Shown here: positions 53,891 through 63,302 of the stretch, piece by piece
Layout: every line of letters starts with the position of its first letter
Position numbering within the stretch: the first letter of the stretch is position 1
Origin: Caballeronia sp. Lep1P3
GTDB lineage: Bacteria; Pseudomonadota; Gammaproteobacteria; Burkholderiales; Burkholderiaceae
DNA: 64,000 bases
Assembly (NCBI RefSeq): GCF_022879595.1
Contig: NZ_CP084270.1
Span: 138,007 to 202,006 of the forward strand
Reading direction: 5' to 3'
Made by a program: the position numbers and the translations under genes
Notes under the pieces: generated by a model
Databases searched by the model: none
The model's input: the letters and a program-made list of their open reading frames with translations, nothing else
Told to the model about the DNA's origin: nothing

Positions 53891-55471
53891 TCAGCGGAGA
53901 TCTGCGGGCATCTTCCAAGGAAGCAGCGCGTCGTAGTCGTCAACGGTCCTCGCCAGAGGAAGACGTTGGAACAACCAGTGAAGGTAGCGATAGGGATCGA
54001 TGCCCCCGGCTTTGCAGGTTTCGATCAGGCTGTAGAGGTTTGCACTTGCGTTCGCCCCCGCTACGGTGTCGCTAAAAAGCCATGAGCGGCGCCCGACGAC
54101 GAAGGGGCGAATCGCATTCTCGCAAGGGTTGTTCGAGATGGCCCAAGTGCCGTTCTCGACGTAGCGGATCAGCTTCGGCCACTGCTCGCGCAGATAGGTC
54201 AGTGCCTTTCCGAGCAAACTTTTTGGTACGACGCCGGGCGACTCCGCGAGGGCTAAAGCGTAGATGGCGTCGAGTATGCGCGTGCTGTATCGACGTCGCA
54301 GTCGCTGTCGTCGCTCAGCTGCCCATTTCTTAGAGCGGGCCTCCGCAGTGAACAGCTTGCCGATCAGCGTGATGAAGCGTGTCGCGAGCAGATCGGGCGA
54401 ACGCGCGGCTTTCGGCACGTTCTCCTCCGCTTTGATGAAGTACCGTCTTAGGTGTGCCCAACACCCGAGGTGCACGAGGTCGTAGCGTTGAGCGATGTCG
54501 TTGTAGGGCTCGTAGCCATCAGTCATCAGAACGGCGCCCTTGCGGATCCCCGTGAACAGCTTGTCGGCCAGCTTGGCACCGCGTCCGGGCGTATAGCTGA
54601 AGCAGCGGATGGGGATGCCTGAATTGGTCATCTGCGCCCAGAGGTAGCTCTTCGTTTGCGGCTTGCGCCCTTTCTCTTTCAGTACCTGGAACGTCGTCTC
54701 GTCACAGTAGATCAGTTCGGCATCAAGCAACGCATCGCGCATGAGGTTGATCACGGGCTGGGTCGCGAGGCCAACGCGAACCATGCTGGCGGCGATCGTG
54801 TTCGACGAGATGTCTCCGCCGAAGCGACACAGCAAACCGGCCTGGCGATAGAGCGGCACGCCGAACTGATATTTGCCGGTGGCGATCCATGCGAGCGCCG
54901 CTTCGCTCAACAGTCCGCGCGCGATGATGCGCGGCGGCGCTGGAGTGACCTTGATGCCGAGATCGCAGCACGGACACGCATATTTAACGCGCTGGTGTTG
55001 GATCACTCGAAGCTGCTCGGGGATCACATCGAGCTGCTCGCTGATCTCCGCGCCGATCTCGACGAGCGCTTGTCCATCGTTCGTGCAAAAGCGTTCGGCT
55101 TCGGGCAGTTCGTGCCGCACGACCTCGCGCGGTAGATTGGGATCAAGCGGCTTGCGGTGACCGCGCTTCTTGCGCTTGTGCGCGCCAACCGTCGTCTCCG
55201 GCGTGTCTTCTTGAGCAGGCGCGCTGTTCGCGCCGAGCACCTCGGCTTCGTTGAACAAGCCAAGTTGATCAGAATCTCGTGCCTCGCTCTTGGCGCCGAA
55301 CAGTTCGCGACGGTAGGCTCGGAGTCGCTCCTCAGCAAGATCGCGCTCTGCGGTCATAAGCCGCAAGGCGCCGCGTAAGGCCTCCTGTTCTTCTCGCAAT
55401 GCACGAGCAGCATCGCGCTCGGCGAGCAACGCCTTCAATTCCTCGGCGGTGATCGTGACATTGATCGGCAT
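53891..55471 (-). CDS. tnpC: IS66a TnpC transposase, copy 2
   Basis: 526 residues, same protein as copy 1 at 46933, with intact DDE residues. Confidence 0.95.
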   Translation of the reverse strand: MPINVTITAEELKALLAERDAARALREEQEALRGALRLMTAERDLAEERLRAYRRELFGAKSEARDSDQLGLFNEAEVLGANSAPAQEDTPETTVGAHKRKKRGHRKPLDPNLPREVVRHELPEAERFCTNDGQALVEIGAEISEQLDVIPEQLRVIQHQRVKYACPCCDLGIKVTPAPPRIIARGLLSEAALAWIATGKYQFGVPLYRQAGLLCRFGGDISSNTIAASMVRVGLATQPVINLMRDALLDAELIYCDETTFQVLKEKGRKPQTKSYLWAQMTNSGIPIRCFSYTPGRGAKLADKLFTGIRKGAVLMTDGYEPYNDIAQRYDLVHLGCWAHLRRYFIKAEENVPKAARSPDLLATRFITLIGKLFTAEARSKKWAAERRQRLRRRYSTRILDAIYALALAESPGVVPKSLLGKALTYLREQWPKLIRYVENGTWAISNNPCENAIRPFVVGRRSWLFSDTVAGANASANLYSLIETCKAGGIDPYRYLHWLFQRLPLARTVDDYDALLPWKMPADLR

Positions 55472-55502
55472 GGCCGGTTAGACCGGCGCACGGCCTCACT
55501 GT

Positions 55503-55856
55503 TCAGCTCACGCGGCGATATTCCTGCTTCGGATGCCGTCGTATCGCGGTGATGTCATCGCCATCGAGCAACGCGTGCAACACGTTGCTCGTCATCGTCA
55601 CGATCTCAGCCTTGTTGTCTGGCCAGATGAAGTGGCTGCTCTCCAATCGTTTTATAAAAAGCCAGAAACCACTGCCGTCCCAGCCAAGTATCTTTATCCG
55701 GTCACGACGTCGGTTTCCGAAGATGTAAAGCGACGTGTCCATCGGATTTAGGCGCATCGACTGCTCGACGAGAATCGACAGACTGTTCATGCCGTAGCGG
55801 AAGTCGACAGGATCGCGGTGCAGGTAGACCTTCAGATTATCGTCGAACCGGAACAC
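55503..55856 (-). CDS. tnpB: IS66a TnpB, copy 2
   Basis: 117 residues, same as copy 1 at 48545. Confidence 0.93.
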   Translation of the reverse strand: MFRFDDNLKVYLHRDPVDFRYGMNSLSILVEQSMRLNPMDTSLYIFGNRRRDRIKILGWDGSGFWLFIKRLESSHFIWPDNKAEIVTMTSNVLHALLDGDDITAIRRHPKQEYRRVS

Positions 55857-56332
55857 GGCATCCTCCCGAGCATCTGGACCACGGTGGTCAGCTCGTCGAT
55901 GGTCGCCTCTGCGATGTCGAACTCAACACCGTTAGGCAAACGTATGTGCAAGGCAACCGTGATCGATGGTGTGCGCGCGGACACCGCTCGTTCAACCGTC
56001 ACAGCCCCCTGAACGACCGGTACAAATGGTGATGGCACGTCGGTCGCGTCAGTCCGCAAGGCAGGCGGCGTGACATCAAGCGATGCCCTGTCTGCTGGTC
56101 TCAGTTCCTTATCCGCCGAATTCCGCGCCGCATGTGTCTTCTGATAGCGCGTGATCCACTCGCGCAACAGATTCGGGTTCAAGCCGTATTGCATCGCCGT
56201 CCGGGCTATCGAAACGCCGGACGTCATGCACAACTGGACCAGTTCCTCGCGGGCTTGCGGATCGTATTCCCGGCGACCATCCCGTTTCGCGCCGACTACC
56301 AGACGGCTACGCAAGTCTCGATCTTCTGTCAT
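55832..56332 (-). CDS. tnpA: IS66a TnpA, copy 2
   Basis: 166 residues, same as copy 1 at 48874; overlaps tnpB by 25 bases. Confidence 0.92.
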   Translation of the reverse strand: MTEDRDLRSRLVVGAKRDGRREYDPQAREELVQLCMTSGVSIARTAMQYGLNPNLLREWITRYQKTHAARNSADKELRPADRASLDVTPPALRTDATDVPSPFVPVVQGAVTVERAVSARTPSITVALHIRLPNGVEFDIAEATIDELTTVVQMLGRMPCSGSTII

Positions 56333-56420
56333 GTACTCTCATCCCAGCTGTCCACGTGGACAGGTAGCATCAGAGAATCACTCGTCCATTGCTAGGGCGT
56401 CCCTTAAGGACCGCATACCG

Positions 56421-57155
56421 ATGAAGAAATCGAAATCGCTCTATCACGGTCACCGTTTCCCGGCCGAGGTCATCAGTTGCGCTGTGCGTTGGTATTTCCG
56501 CTTTCAGTTGAGCTTGCGCGACATCGAGGAACTGCTCTTCGAGCGCGGCGTGACCGTGACATACGAGACAATCCGATGCTGGTGCGATAAGTTTGGCAAC
56601 GGCTTCGCTCACCGGGTGAAAGCCGCGCGACGCAAGCCGGGTAGCACCTGGCACCTCGACGAGATGTTCGTCACGCTGCGTGGCGAACCGCACCTGCTGT
56701 GGCGCGCGGTCGACCAGCACGGCGCGGAACTCGACATCTTGCTACAAAAGCGGCGCGACAAAGCCGCGGCCAAACGCTTCTTCGAGCGTGTGCTGCGCTC
56801 GAGCCCGGTACCGCGCAAGATCGTCACCGATCAGTTGCGCAGCTATCCGGCGGCAAAGGCGGAGATCCCCGAACTTGCGAACGTGAAGCACGTGTTCGTC
56901 AAAGCGGCCGCCCGACTGAACAACCGCGCGGAGAACAGCCACCAACCGACCCGCGAACGCGAACGGCGTATGCGCGGCTTTCGCAACCCGAAACGCACAC
57001 AGAAATTTCTCTCGTGCTTCGGGCCGATCAGGCAACACTTCGCGCTCAAGCGGCATCTGCTGCGCGCTTCACTCTATCGGAAACAACTCGAAGGGCGATT
57101 TGTTGCCTGGCGCGAGTTCACCGGGGTCACCCGAAATCCGTCCAGCGCCTTCTGA
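56421..57155 (+). CDS. IS6b transposase, copy 2 (intact frame)
   Basis: A 244-residue IS6-type transposase starting MKKSKSLYHGHRFPAEVISCAVRWYFRFQLSLRDIEELLFERG, with D (HLDEMFVTL), D (IVTDQLRSY) and E (RAENSHQPTRERERRMRG). Unlike copy 1 it lacks the 61-bp insertion. The start codon is regenerated by the IS66a target duplication, but the native promoter is separated from it by 2.6 kb. A longer fused frame runs from within IS66a (56151). Confidence 0.9.
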   Translation: MKKSKSLYHGHRFPAEVISCAVRWYFRFQLSLRDIEELLFERGVTVTYETIRCWCDKFGNGFAHRVKAARRKPGSTWHLDEMFVTLRGEPHLLWRAVDQHGAELDILLQKRRDKAAAKRFFERVLRSSPVPRKIVTDQLRSYPAAKAEIPELANVKHVFVKAAARLNNRAENSHQPTRERERRMRGFRNPKRTQKFLSCFGPIRQHFALKRHLLRASLYRKQLEGRFVAWREFTGVTRNPSSAF

Positions 57156-57209
57156 GGGACGCTTTTTCTTGCCGTCTTTCCGACTCAGTCTCGACAAGTT
57201 GACAGAGCC

Positions 57210-57610
57210 GTCTCGTCCTTGAACTGACTGAGCGGTTTTTGCTTGGCGAGAGCGCCCGCACCGCAGCCATCTTCAACACACTCAAGGCCAAGGGCGTCCG
57301 GTTTGCGATGGACGACTTTGGCACCGAGCACAGCAATCTGGGTCTGCTGGATCGCTTCCAGTTCGACTATGTGAAGATCGACCAACAGTTCGTCAATCAG
57401 GTCGACACGGGTGGCGCCGAGATCATCACGGCCATGGTCTCGGTCGCGAAGCACTACCAGTTAAAAGTCATTGCGGAAGGCGTCGAGACGGAATCGCAGC
57501 ACGCCGCGTTGCGGGCAGCAGGCGTGCCATTCGCACAAGGGTATCTTTATCAGTGTCCGGTGCCAGCCGAGCAGATCGCGCCGCTGCGCCAAGATGAGGC
57601 GACTACCTAG
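57210..57610 (+). pseudogene. EAL-domain protein, 3' fragment
   Basis: The frame runs LVLELTERFLLGESARTAAIFNTLKAKGVRFAMDDFGTEHSNLGLLDRFQFDYVKIDQQFVNQV...LKVIAEGVETESQHAALRAAGVPFAQGYLYQCP. The later EAL motifs are present (E of LELTER, DDFG, K of VKIDQQF, AEGVET), but the first part of the domain with EALxR is missing at the IS6b junction. It would be an inactive phosphodiesterase remnant. Confidence 0.85.
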
Positions 57611-57675
57611 TGAGCAGTCTTTGGAGACAAAGCCAAGCGAACGCGCTCTGCATCCGTCGTCGGGTGGAGCACGCG

Positions 57676-59595
57676 CTACGCCGCTCTGCCTAGTGTACGA
57701 ACGAGATCGGCCAGCCGGTACGGTTTGTGGATGAAAGCAAAATCGCTAAGATTGCCGTGGTGCGCCTTTAGGGCTGGGAGCGGATATCCCGATGCCAGTA
57801 CGATCTTGATATCAGGATGAAGGTCTCGCGTCGAACGCGCGAGCTGGATACCGTCGATGCCCTTCGGCATGACCACATCGGTGAACAGGACGCGGATGTC
57901 GTCGCGACGGCTCAGGGCCTCCATCGCCTGGGACCCGTTACTGGCCGTCAGGACCTCATAACCGAGGCTGCGGAAAAGCTCAGCCGTCGCATCCAGTAAG
58001 TCCGGCTCATCCTCGACGACTAACACCGTATCGAGCATGGGACCCGTAAAGCTCTCCTCATCGCCGCTTGTCCCTCTTGCTACCGGCAAGTACACGTTGA
58101 CGACCGTGCCCCTACCGGGCTTACTGTCGATCACCACGTCACCGCCGGACTGCGTAATGAAGCCGTACACTTGACTCAAGCCGAGACCGGTGCCCTTACC
58201 AACCTCCTTGGTGGTAAAGAACGGTTCATACGCGCGAGCCGCAACCTCGGGGAGCATTCCTGAGCCGGTGTCAGAGACGGACACTCTGACGTACGGGCCG
58301 GGCATGAGCGCGCCCACCGTCCCTGCGGCGAGTTCAACATTTTTCACGGCGATGACGATCTTTCCGCCATCGGGCATGGCGTCGCGCGCATTGACGACGA
58401 GGTTAAGCAGTGCGGCTTCAAACCGCGCGGCATCCAGGAGAACTGGCCGGGGTCGGGGCTCCTGCTTTACTTCGAACTCGATCGCGGCATCGACTGCCCG
58501 CCGAAGCACTGCTTCGAAGCTGCGCAGCACGCCATTCAGGTTACATTTTTCGGCCTTGAGGGGCTGCTGCCGTGCGAATGAGAGCAGTTGCTGGGTCAGT
58601 GTCGCACCGCGGGCGACCGCGCGCTGCATCGTTTCAAGCATTCTGATATCGGCGTGCTCGTGGAGCCTGAGTGACATCACATCCAAACCGTTCGACATCA
58701 CGGCCAGCAAATTGTTGAAGTCGTGGGCGACGCCGCCGGTCAGCTGACCCAGCGATTCCATCTTTTGTGACTGAAACAGCGCGGCGTTGGCGCGTTCCAG
58801 TGCCTCGGCAGCCTGTCTGCGCTCGGTCACGTCGCGTGTCACCTTCGCAAACCCGACCAGTTTGCCGACGTCATTGTGGATAGCATCGATCACCACATGC
58901 GCCCAGAAGCGCGAGCCGTCCTTGCGCACTCGCCAGCTTTCCCGCTCGACGCGGCCCTCTGTGGCGGCGATCGACAGCATCTGGGCAGGCAACCCGCCGG
59001 CGCGGTCTTCTTCCGTATAAAAGACGGAAAAATGCTTTCCGAGAATTTCGTCGCGCGCGTAACCCTTGATGCGCTCGGCGCCAGAATTCCAACTGGTCAC
59101 TTCGCCGGCCGGCGAAAGCATGTAAATCGCATAGTCGGTCACGCCTTGGACCAGCCGGCCGAATTGCTGCTCGCTTTGACGCAACGCTTCCTGGGCGACC
59201 TTCCGCTCGGTCATGTCGCGTGTGATCTTGGCGAAGCCAATCAGCTCGCCGGAATCATCGTGAAGCGGATCGATGACCACACTTGCCCAGAACTGGCTGC
59301 CGTCCTTCCGCACCCGCCAGCCTTCGTCCTCGAATTTTCCTTCGTCAACCGCAGCCCGCAGTACGCCGTCCGGCCGACCGGCAACCTGTTCGTTCTTTGG
59401 GTAAAACACCGAAAAGTGCTTACCGAGGATTTCGCTGGCCGCATAACCTTTGATGCGTTGTGCCCCGGCATTCCAAGTTTTGATGAATCCGGCCGTATCC
59501 AGCATGAGAATCGCGTAATCCGTCACCCCTGCCACGAGCAGTCTGAAAGATTGCTCGCCTGAAATGGCCCCGGTGGTCTGTGTGTAATTTTTCAT
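57676..59595 (-). CDS. PAS-PAS hybrid histidine kinase
   Basis: A protein of about 639 residues from the ATG at 59595 (MKNYTQTTG...); a longer frame begins at 59733. Two PAS domains (GVTDYAILMLDTAGFIKTWNAGAQRIKGYAASEILGKHFSVFY... and a close second repeat), each with a PAC-like C-terminal part; a dimerisation and phosphoacceptor part with H (GGVAHDFNNLLAVM); a catalytic domain (NARDAMPDGG, DTGSGM, GTGLGLSQVYG); and a receiver (VEDEPDLLDATAELFRS, DVVMPKGIDG, HKPYRL). No transmembrane segment is visible, so it may be a soluble sensor. The two PAS units are similar and probably arose by duplication. Confidence 0.92.
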   Translation of the reverse strand: MKNYTQTTGAISGEQSFRLLVAGVTDYAILMLDTAGFIKTWNAGAQRIKGYAASEILGKHFSVFYPKNEQVAGRPDGVLRAAVDEGKFEDEGWRVRKDGSQFWASVVIDPLHDDSGELIGFAKITRDMTERKVAQEALRQSEQQFGRLVQGVTDYAIYMLSPAGEVTSWNSGAERIKGYARDEILGKHFSVFYTEEDRAGGLPAQMLSIAATEGRVERESWRVRKDGSRFWAHVVIDAIHNDVGKLVGFAKVTRDVTERRQAAEALERANAALFQSQKMESLGQLTGGVAHDFNNLLAVMSNGLDVMSLRLHEHADIRMLETMQRAVARGATLTQQLLSFARQQPLKAEKCNLNGVLRSFEAVLRRAVDAAIEFEVKQEPRPRPVLLDAARFEAALLNLVVNARDAMPDGGKIVIAVKNVELAAGTVGALMPGPYVRVSVSDTGSGMLPEVAARAYEPFFTTKEVGKGTGLGLSQVYGFITQSGGDVVIDSKPGRGTVVNVYLPVARGTSGDEESFTGPMLDTVLVVEDEPDLLDATAELFRSLGYEVLTASNGSQAMEALSRRDDIRVLFTDVVMPKGIDGIQLARSTRDLHPDIKIVLASGYPLPALKAHHGNLSDFAFIHKPYRLADLVRTLGRAA

Positions 59596-59794
59596 GGTCT
59601 CTGCGTTGTAATGCCGCGTGGACGATCTGTCGTCAGCGATGGGGGCCTTACCGCCACGAAGCAAGCGTCGCGCCAAAAGGGGGCACAGGTTACGCGCTCG
59701 CTGCCAACTCACGGTCAACGGTTCGGGTAACAACGCCAGATTTGACGAAAATTCCCAACCTTGATTACATCCCCAACTTCGGCCTCGGCACCCC

Positions 59795-60370
59795 TTATAG
59801 ATGCTGAACCGCAGTCGCGTAGGACTTCGCCGCGTCTTTCAGGTGGCCGGCCGCCGCCTGGACCTGCGTCGGCAATTCACTCAGCGCGAGCAGGGTGTCG
59901 ACACCGTCCAGCCGCCTGCGCAGTTCGATGACGAGATCCATGACGCTGGCCTCCCCCACCCGCCGGCGATTGCTTTGTCTGGAGCTCACCGCGGAGCAGT
60001 CGACAAGGCGATCGACCTTGCGGAAGTATGCTTGAGCAGCTACGCGATGCCTCGCATACAGCGAAGCAACATTTGACTTTGAAAGACAGTCTTTAACAAC
60101 GGCGGCGTTCATGCCGAGATGAAGCTGCAGCGCGTCGGGGGCGTCTGCCCGGTGAAAACATGCCACCTCATCGAACAGCGTCTCGCCGTCCCTGTCGATT
60201 AGATCGATCCAGACCTCGCCCTCTTCGAGGGTCTGGCCGGCGCGACGAATCACCCGCTCATCTTCATTAGCGCAAGCAAGCATCCGGTGTCCGTCGACAT
60301 CATCGACCGGCATTTCGAACACCTCCACCAGTTCCCCGCTAACTGCAACCTGCACGATCAATAACGCCAT
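59795..60370 (-). CDS. Hypothetical protein
   Basis: A 191-residue protein with a strong ribosome-binding site (AAGGAG before the ATG). The N-terminal half is acidic (VEVFEMPVDDVDGHRMLACANEDERVIRRAGQTLEEGEVWIDLIDRDG); the rest is helical (VMDLVIELRRRLDGVDTLLALSELPTQVQAAAGHLKDAAKSYATAVQHL). No family recognised. It precedes the kinase gene on the same strand with a gap of about 200 bp. Confidence 0.75.
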   Translation of the reverse strand: MALLIVQVAVSGELVEVFEMPVDDVDGHRMLACANEDERVIRRAGQTLEEGEVWIDLIDRDGETLFDEVACFHRADAPDALQLHLGMNAAVVKDCLSKSNVASLYARHRVAAQAYFRKVDRLVDCSAVSSRQSNRRRVGEASVMDLVIELRRRLDGVDTLLALSELPTQVQAAAGHLKDAAKSYATAVQHL

Positions 60371-60687
60371 CTCTGCTCCTTGTGATGGAATGACGGGAAT
60401 ACCGCTGCGCAGATCAAGCGATCGAACGTGGCGATCGTTTTGAGTGGCATTTTGAGGAAACGAGGCGTGAGCCGAACATCTTCGCGGTTCTTCAGTACGC
60501 CGTTAGCGACAATCGGGTTGACGTGGGCACTGGGTCGGACGGCACCTACCTGACGGAAGCAGCACCCCGGGGCTATGAAACTCTCGGTCGGGCAGCAAAT
60601 ATGGTACGCATACCGCGATGGGACAGATTTTTTCAAGCGCACCGCGGGAGCACCCCGCATGGCCGCTTGTGCGCTTCCGGCCACGAC
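60371..60687. other. About 300 bp without a clear gene
   Basis: A minus-strand frame (60358-60684) contains a protein-like part (NGVLKNREDVRLTPRFLKMPLKTIATFDRLICAAVFP), but no start signal or family is seen; it overlaps the ribosome-binding site of the 59795 gene. Confidence 0.35.
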
Positions 60688-60918
60688 TTAACCGCGACTG
60701 TCGACCCAGCCACGCGCCCATGCTGTAGCGTGCCCCACCGCCTGTGTTTCACTATCGAAATAGTCGAGCACGTCGAATTTGTAGGAGACCGCTTCAGCAC
60801 TGCCGGCGTCACCTCTGGTGAGTAGCAGATTTGCAGCAAACCAGCCGTCAGGTAACCGGTGGGCGGACGGCGAAATCGAATAACCGTTGTACTGGTGAAT
60901 ATAGTTAGTGTTTTGCAT
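60688..60918 (-). CDS. Small hypothetical protein (DUF6566-like)
   Basis: A 76-residue protein, MQNTNYIHQYNGYSISPSAHRLPDGWFAANLLLTRGDAGSAEAVSYKFDVLDYFDSETQAVGHATAWARGWVDSRG. It resembles a small family of Burkholderiaceae proteins that I recall as DUF6566. I start at the ATG 60918; a longer frame starts at 61005. Function unknown. Confidence 0.6.
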   Translation of the reverse strand: MQNTNYIHQYNGYSISPSAHRLPDGWFAANLLLTRGDAGSAEAVSYKFDVLDYFDSETQAVGHATAWARGWVDSRG

Positions 60919-61072
60919 ACGCGACAACGAACGCACGGCATCAATGTCGTACGAGCGAAAGTAAGTCAAAAAAATTTGAGGCGAGACAGATCGTGTCGGA
61001 GACAAATGATGCGCAGTCGAATGCGGCGATCAGATCGGGAGCGCGTGGCTCAGCGAGGATGCTAGTCGGCTA

Positions 61073-61103
61073 ACAAAAACAAAGGGCCGGTAGACCGGCC
61101 CTT
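61073..61103 (-). terminator. Rho-independent terminator of the csp gene
   Basis: A perfect 10-bp inverted repeat with 2-base loop (AAGGGCCGGT ... ACCGGCCCTT), followed on the minus strand by a T-rich tract (TTTGTTTTTGTT). It starts 9 bp after the csp stop. Confidence 0.9.
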
Positions 61104-61111
61104 GAATTACA

Positions 61112-61315
61112 TTACTGCGGCGAGATGTTCGCGGCTTGCATACCCTTCGGGCCACGCTTTGTCTCGTAGCTCACCTTCTGGTTTTCTGCGAGCGTCTTGA
61201 AGCCTTCGCCTCGGACTTCCGAGAAGTGTGCGAACAGATCGTCGCCGCCAGCGTCAGGAGTAATGAAGCCAAAGCCTTTGCTATCGTTGAACCACTTAAC
61301 AGTACCGGTATCCAT
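61112..61315 (-). CDS. Cold-shock protein, CspA family (second copy)
   Basis: A 67-residue OB-fold RNA chaperone, [67 protein letters not shown], with intact RNP1 (KGFGFITP) and RNP2 (DLFAHFSEV). It differs at several positions from the copy at 20905. It has its own promoter about 130-140 nt upstream and a terminator, giving a compact monocistronic unit with the long 5' untranslated region typical of cold-shock mRNAs. Confidence 0.95.
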   Translation of the reverse strand: MDTGTVKWFNDSKGFGFITPDAGGDDLFAHFSEVRGEGFKTLAENQKVSYETKRGPKGMQAANISPQ

Positions 61316-61453
61316 GAGAATTCCCTGAAATAGAAATAACAGCTCCGGTGCGGAGCGACAAAAACTTCAAGGAAGAAGAGAGGACAGCGAGTACCGCGCA
61401 GATGAGGCGGAAAATGGTGATCAGCAATCGAGCTTCTTGAACTTTCGATCCTC

Positions 61454-61482
61454 AGGATATAGGCCCCGACTGCGCCTGTCAA
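61454..61482 (-). promoter_or_regulatory. Sigma-70 promoter of the csp gene
   Basis: On the minus strand a TTGACA box (61477-61482) is followed by a 17-bp spacer and TATCCT (61454-61459). The predicted start is about 130 nt before the csp ATG. Confidence 0.7.
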
Positions 61483-61685
61483 TTTTTTTATTAATGGGCG
61501 CTTCTCTCATTAGACGGTCCGTCAGCGCGTATGGGATGGCTACAGGCTCTTGAGCAGTCGCTTGACGCGCATTCCAATGGCAACGGATCGGCTCGATCTA
61601 GGCAAGGTGAGATCGCCACATGCCCCCGGCGTCAGACTAGTTGTCGCCTCTGAACTTTCTTATCGAGAAGAGTCAGAGGTACAGG

Positions 61686-62186
61686 GTGAAGGCGAAACAA
61701 ACGTATTCTGTTGAATTTAAGGAACAGGCGCTGTCGAAGGTCCTGCAGCGCGGCCCCCGAACGGTTGGAGCAGTGGCCGACGAATTGAACGTGAACGTAC
61801 TGACGTTAAGGAAGTGGATGAGAGGCGCCGCCGCCGCGAAGCGGAGCTCGGGCTCCGAACACGCAAGACGTCCGGAAGACTGGTCGCTGGAAGAACGGCT
61901 GATGGCCTTGCAGGAGAGCCACGGGTTGGTCGACGAAGCGTTGAACAGCTGGTGTCGCGAGCGCGGCCTGTTCGCACATCATCTCGCGCAGTGGCGAGCG
62001 GATTTTTGCACGGTCGGTGGAACCGGTAGTCGGCGCGAGAGCGCCACGGAAGTCCGGGATCTGAAGCAGGCCAATTTCGAGCTGCAGCGCGAACTCAAAC
62101 GCAAGGAGAAGGCGCTGGCTGAAGCTGCGGCGCTGTTGGTGCTGCAAAAAAAGCACCGTGCGCTGTTCGGGGGCGAGGCCGAATGA
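61686..62186 (+). CDS. IS3a OrfA, copy E
   Basis: Identical to copies B and D, GTG start after AGAGG; overlaps orfB (ATGA). Confidence 0.87.
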   Translation: MKAKQTYSVEFKEQALSKVLQRGPRTVGAVADELNVNVLTLRKWMRGAAAAKRSSGSEHARRPEDWSLEERLMALQESHGLVDEALNSWCRERGLFAHHLAQWRADFCTVGGTGSRRESATEVRDLKQANFELQRELKRKEKALAEAAALLVLQKKHRALFGGEAE

Positions 62187-63262
62187 CGGTCCCTGAAGAG
62201 CGCAAGGCATTGATCGACCTGATCAGCGAGGCGACCCTGGCCGGGGCTCGCCAGGCGCGTGCGTGCAGCATTCTAGGGCTCAGTGCTCGAACGGTTCAGC
62301 GCTGGCAGCGCGGCGAACCTGACGCGGTGGACGGGCGCTCGTTACGGCATCACGCGCCGCGTCACAAGCTCTCTGCCGACGAACGCGCCGAGCTTCTGGC
62401 GATCGCGAACTCGCCCGAATTCGGTCATCTGCCGCCAAGCCAGATCGTGCCTCGACTGGCAGACCAGCAACGCTATATCGCCTCCGAATCGACGTTCTAC
62501 CGGGTCCTGAAGGCCGAGAAGCAACTCGCACACCGGCGCAGCGAACGGCCGGCACAGGCACGCAGCAAACCCCGTTCGGTTTGCGCCGATGCACCGAACC
62601 AATTGTATAGCTGGGACATCACGTATCTGCCGACCACGGTTCGTGGGCAGTACTTCTACTTGTATCTGTTTCTCGACGTGTTCAGTCGCAAAATTGTCGG
62701 CTGGCAGGTGTATGCCGAGGAAAGCAGCGTGCTGGCCAGCGAAGTCCTCAAGGACCTCTGCGCGCGCGAAGCGATACAGCCCGCCCAGGTGATTTTGCAT
62801 TCGGACAACGGCGGCCCGATGAAAGGCGCGACGATGCTTGCCACCCTTCAGGCGCTGGGCGTCATGCCGTCGCTGAGTCGCCCGGGCGTGAGCAACGACA
62901 ACCCTTACTCCGAGTCGTTGTTCAAGACCCTAAAGTATCGACCTGCTTATCCGCTCAAGGCATTCGATACCCTGTTTGCCGCGCGCACGTGGGTGGGCGC
63001 ACTGGTGCGCTGGTACAACGAGGAGCATCGTCACAGCGCGATCCGGTTCGTCACGCCGGCGCAGCGTCATGCCAACCTCGATCAGGACATTCTGGATCGA
63101 CGCGCGGCGCTCTACGAGTACGCCCGGCAACGCAATCCGCTTCGGTGGAAAGGCCCAACGCGCAACTGGCAACGCGTCGATGCTGTGCACCTGAACCCGG
63201 ATCGAATCGATAACCAGGGCGGTACCCCACGACGCCCTAACCAGGAGAGAAAGGCAGCCTGA
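62183..63262 (+). CDS. IS3a transposase OrfB, copy E
   Basis: 359 residues, intact DDE motif; identical protein to the other copies. Confidence 0.94.
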   Translation: MTVPEERKALIDLISEATLAGARQARACSILGLSARTVQRWQRGEPDAVDGRSLRHHAPRHKLSADERAELLAIANSPEFGHLPPSQIVPRLADQQRYIASESTFYRVLKAEKQLAHRRSERPAQARSKPRSVCADAPNQLYSWDITYLPTTVRGQYFYLYLFLDVFSRKIVGWQVYAEESSVLASEVLKDLCAREAIQPAQVILHSDNGGPMKGATMLATLQALGVMPSLSRPGVSNDNPYSESLFKTLKYRPAYPLKAFDTLFAARTWVGALVRWYNEEHRHSAIRFVTPAQRHANLDQDILDRRAALYEYARQRNPLRWKGPTRNWQRVDAVHLNPDRIDNQGGTPRRPNQERKAA

Positions 63263-63302
63263 AATTATTCGTTGAGGCGACAACTAGCTTGAAAATTTCC
63301 GC

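Larger units (their letters stand above)
53822..56418 (-). mobile_element. IS66a copy 2, complete (2597 bp)
   Basis: Identical ends and length to copy 1. The 8-bp target duplication is CGATGAAG (53814-53821 and 56419-56426). Because the target contains the transposase start ATGAAG, the duplication recreates the start codon on the right-hand side. Confidence 0.96.
53775..57209 (+). mobile_element. IS6b copy 2, interrupted by IS66a copy 2
   Basis: Ends GGCGTTGTCAGGTTG (left) and the inverse of GGCTCTGTCAACTTG (right). Contains IS66a in its start codon region. Without IS66a and one 8-bp repeat it is 830 bp. No target duplication (left flank ...CAG, right flank GTCTCG...), but IS6 elements often lack one after cointegrate formation. 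Confidence 0.9.
61623..63301 (+). mobile_element. IS3a copy E, complete (1679 bp)
   Basis: Full length with both ends. Flanks are CATG and CAAG, so no duplication. The right flank is an istA gene fragment, the left flank is a csp-proximal intergenic region, indicating a rearranged junction. Confidence 0.93.
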
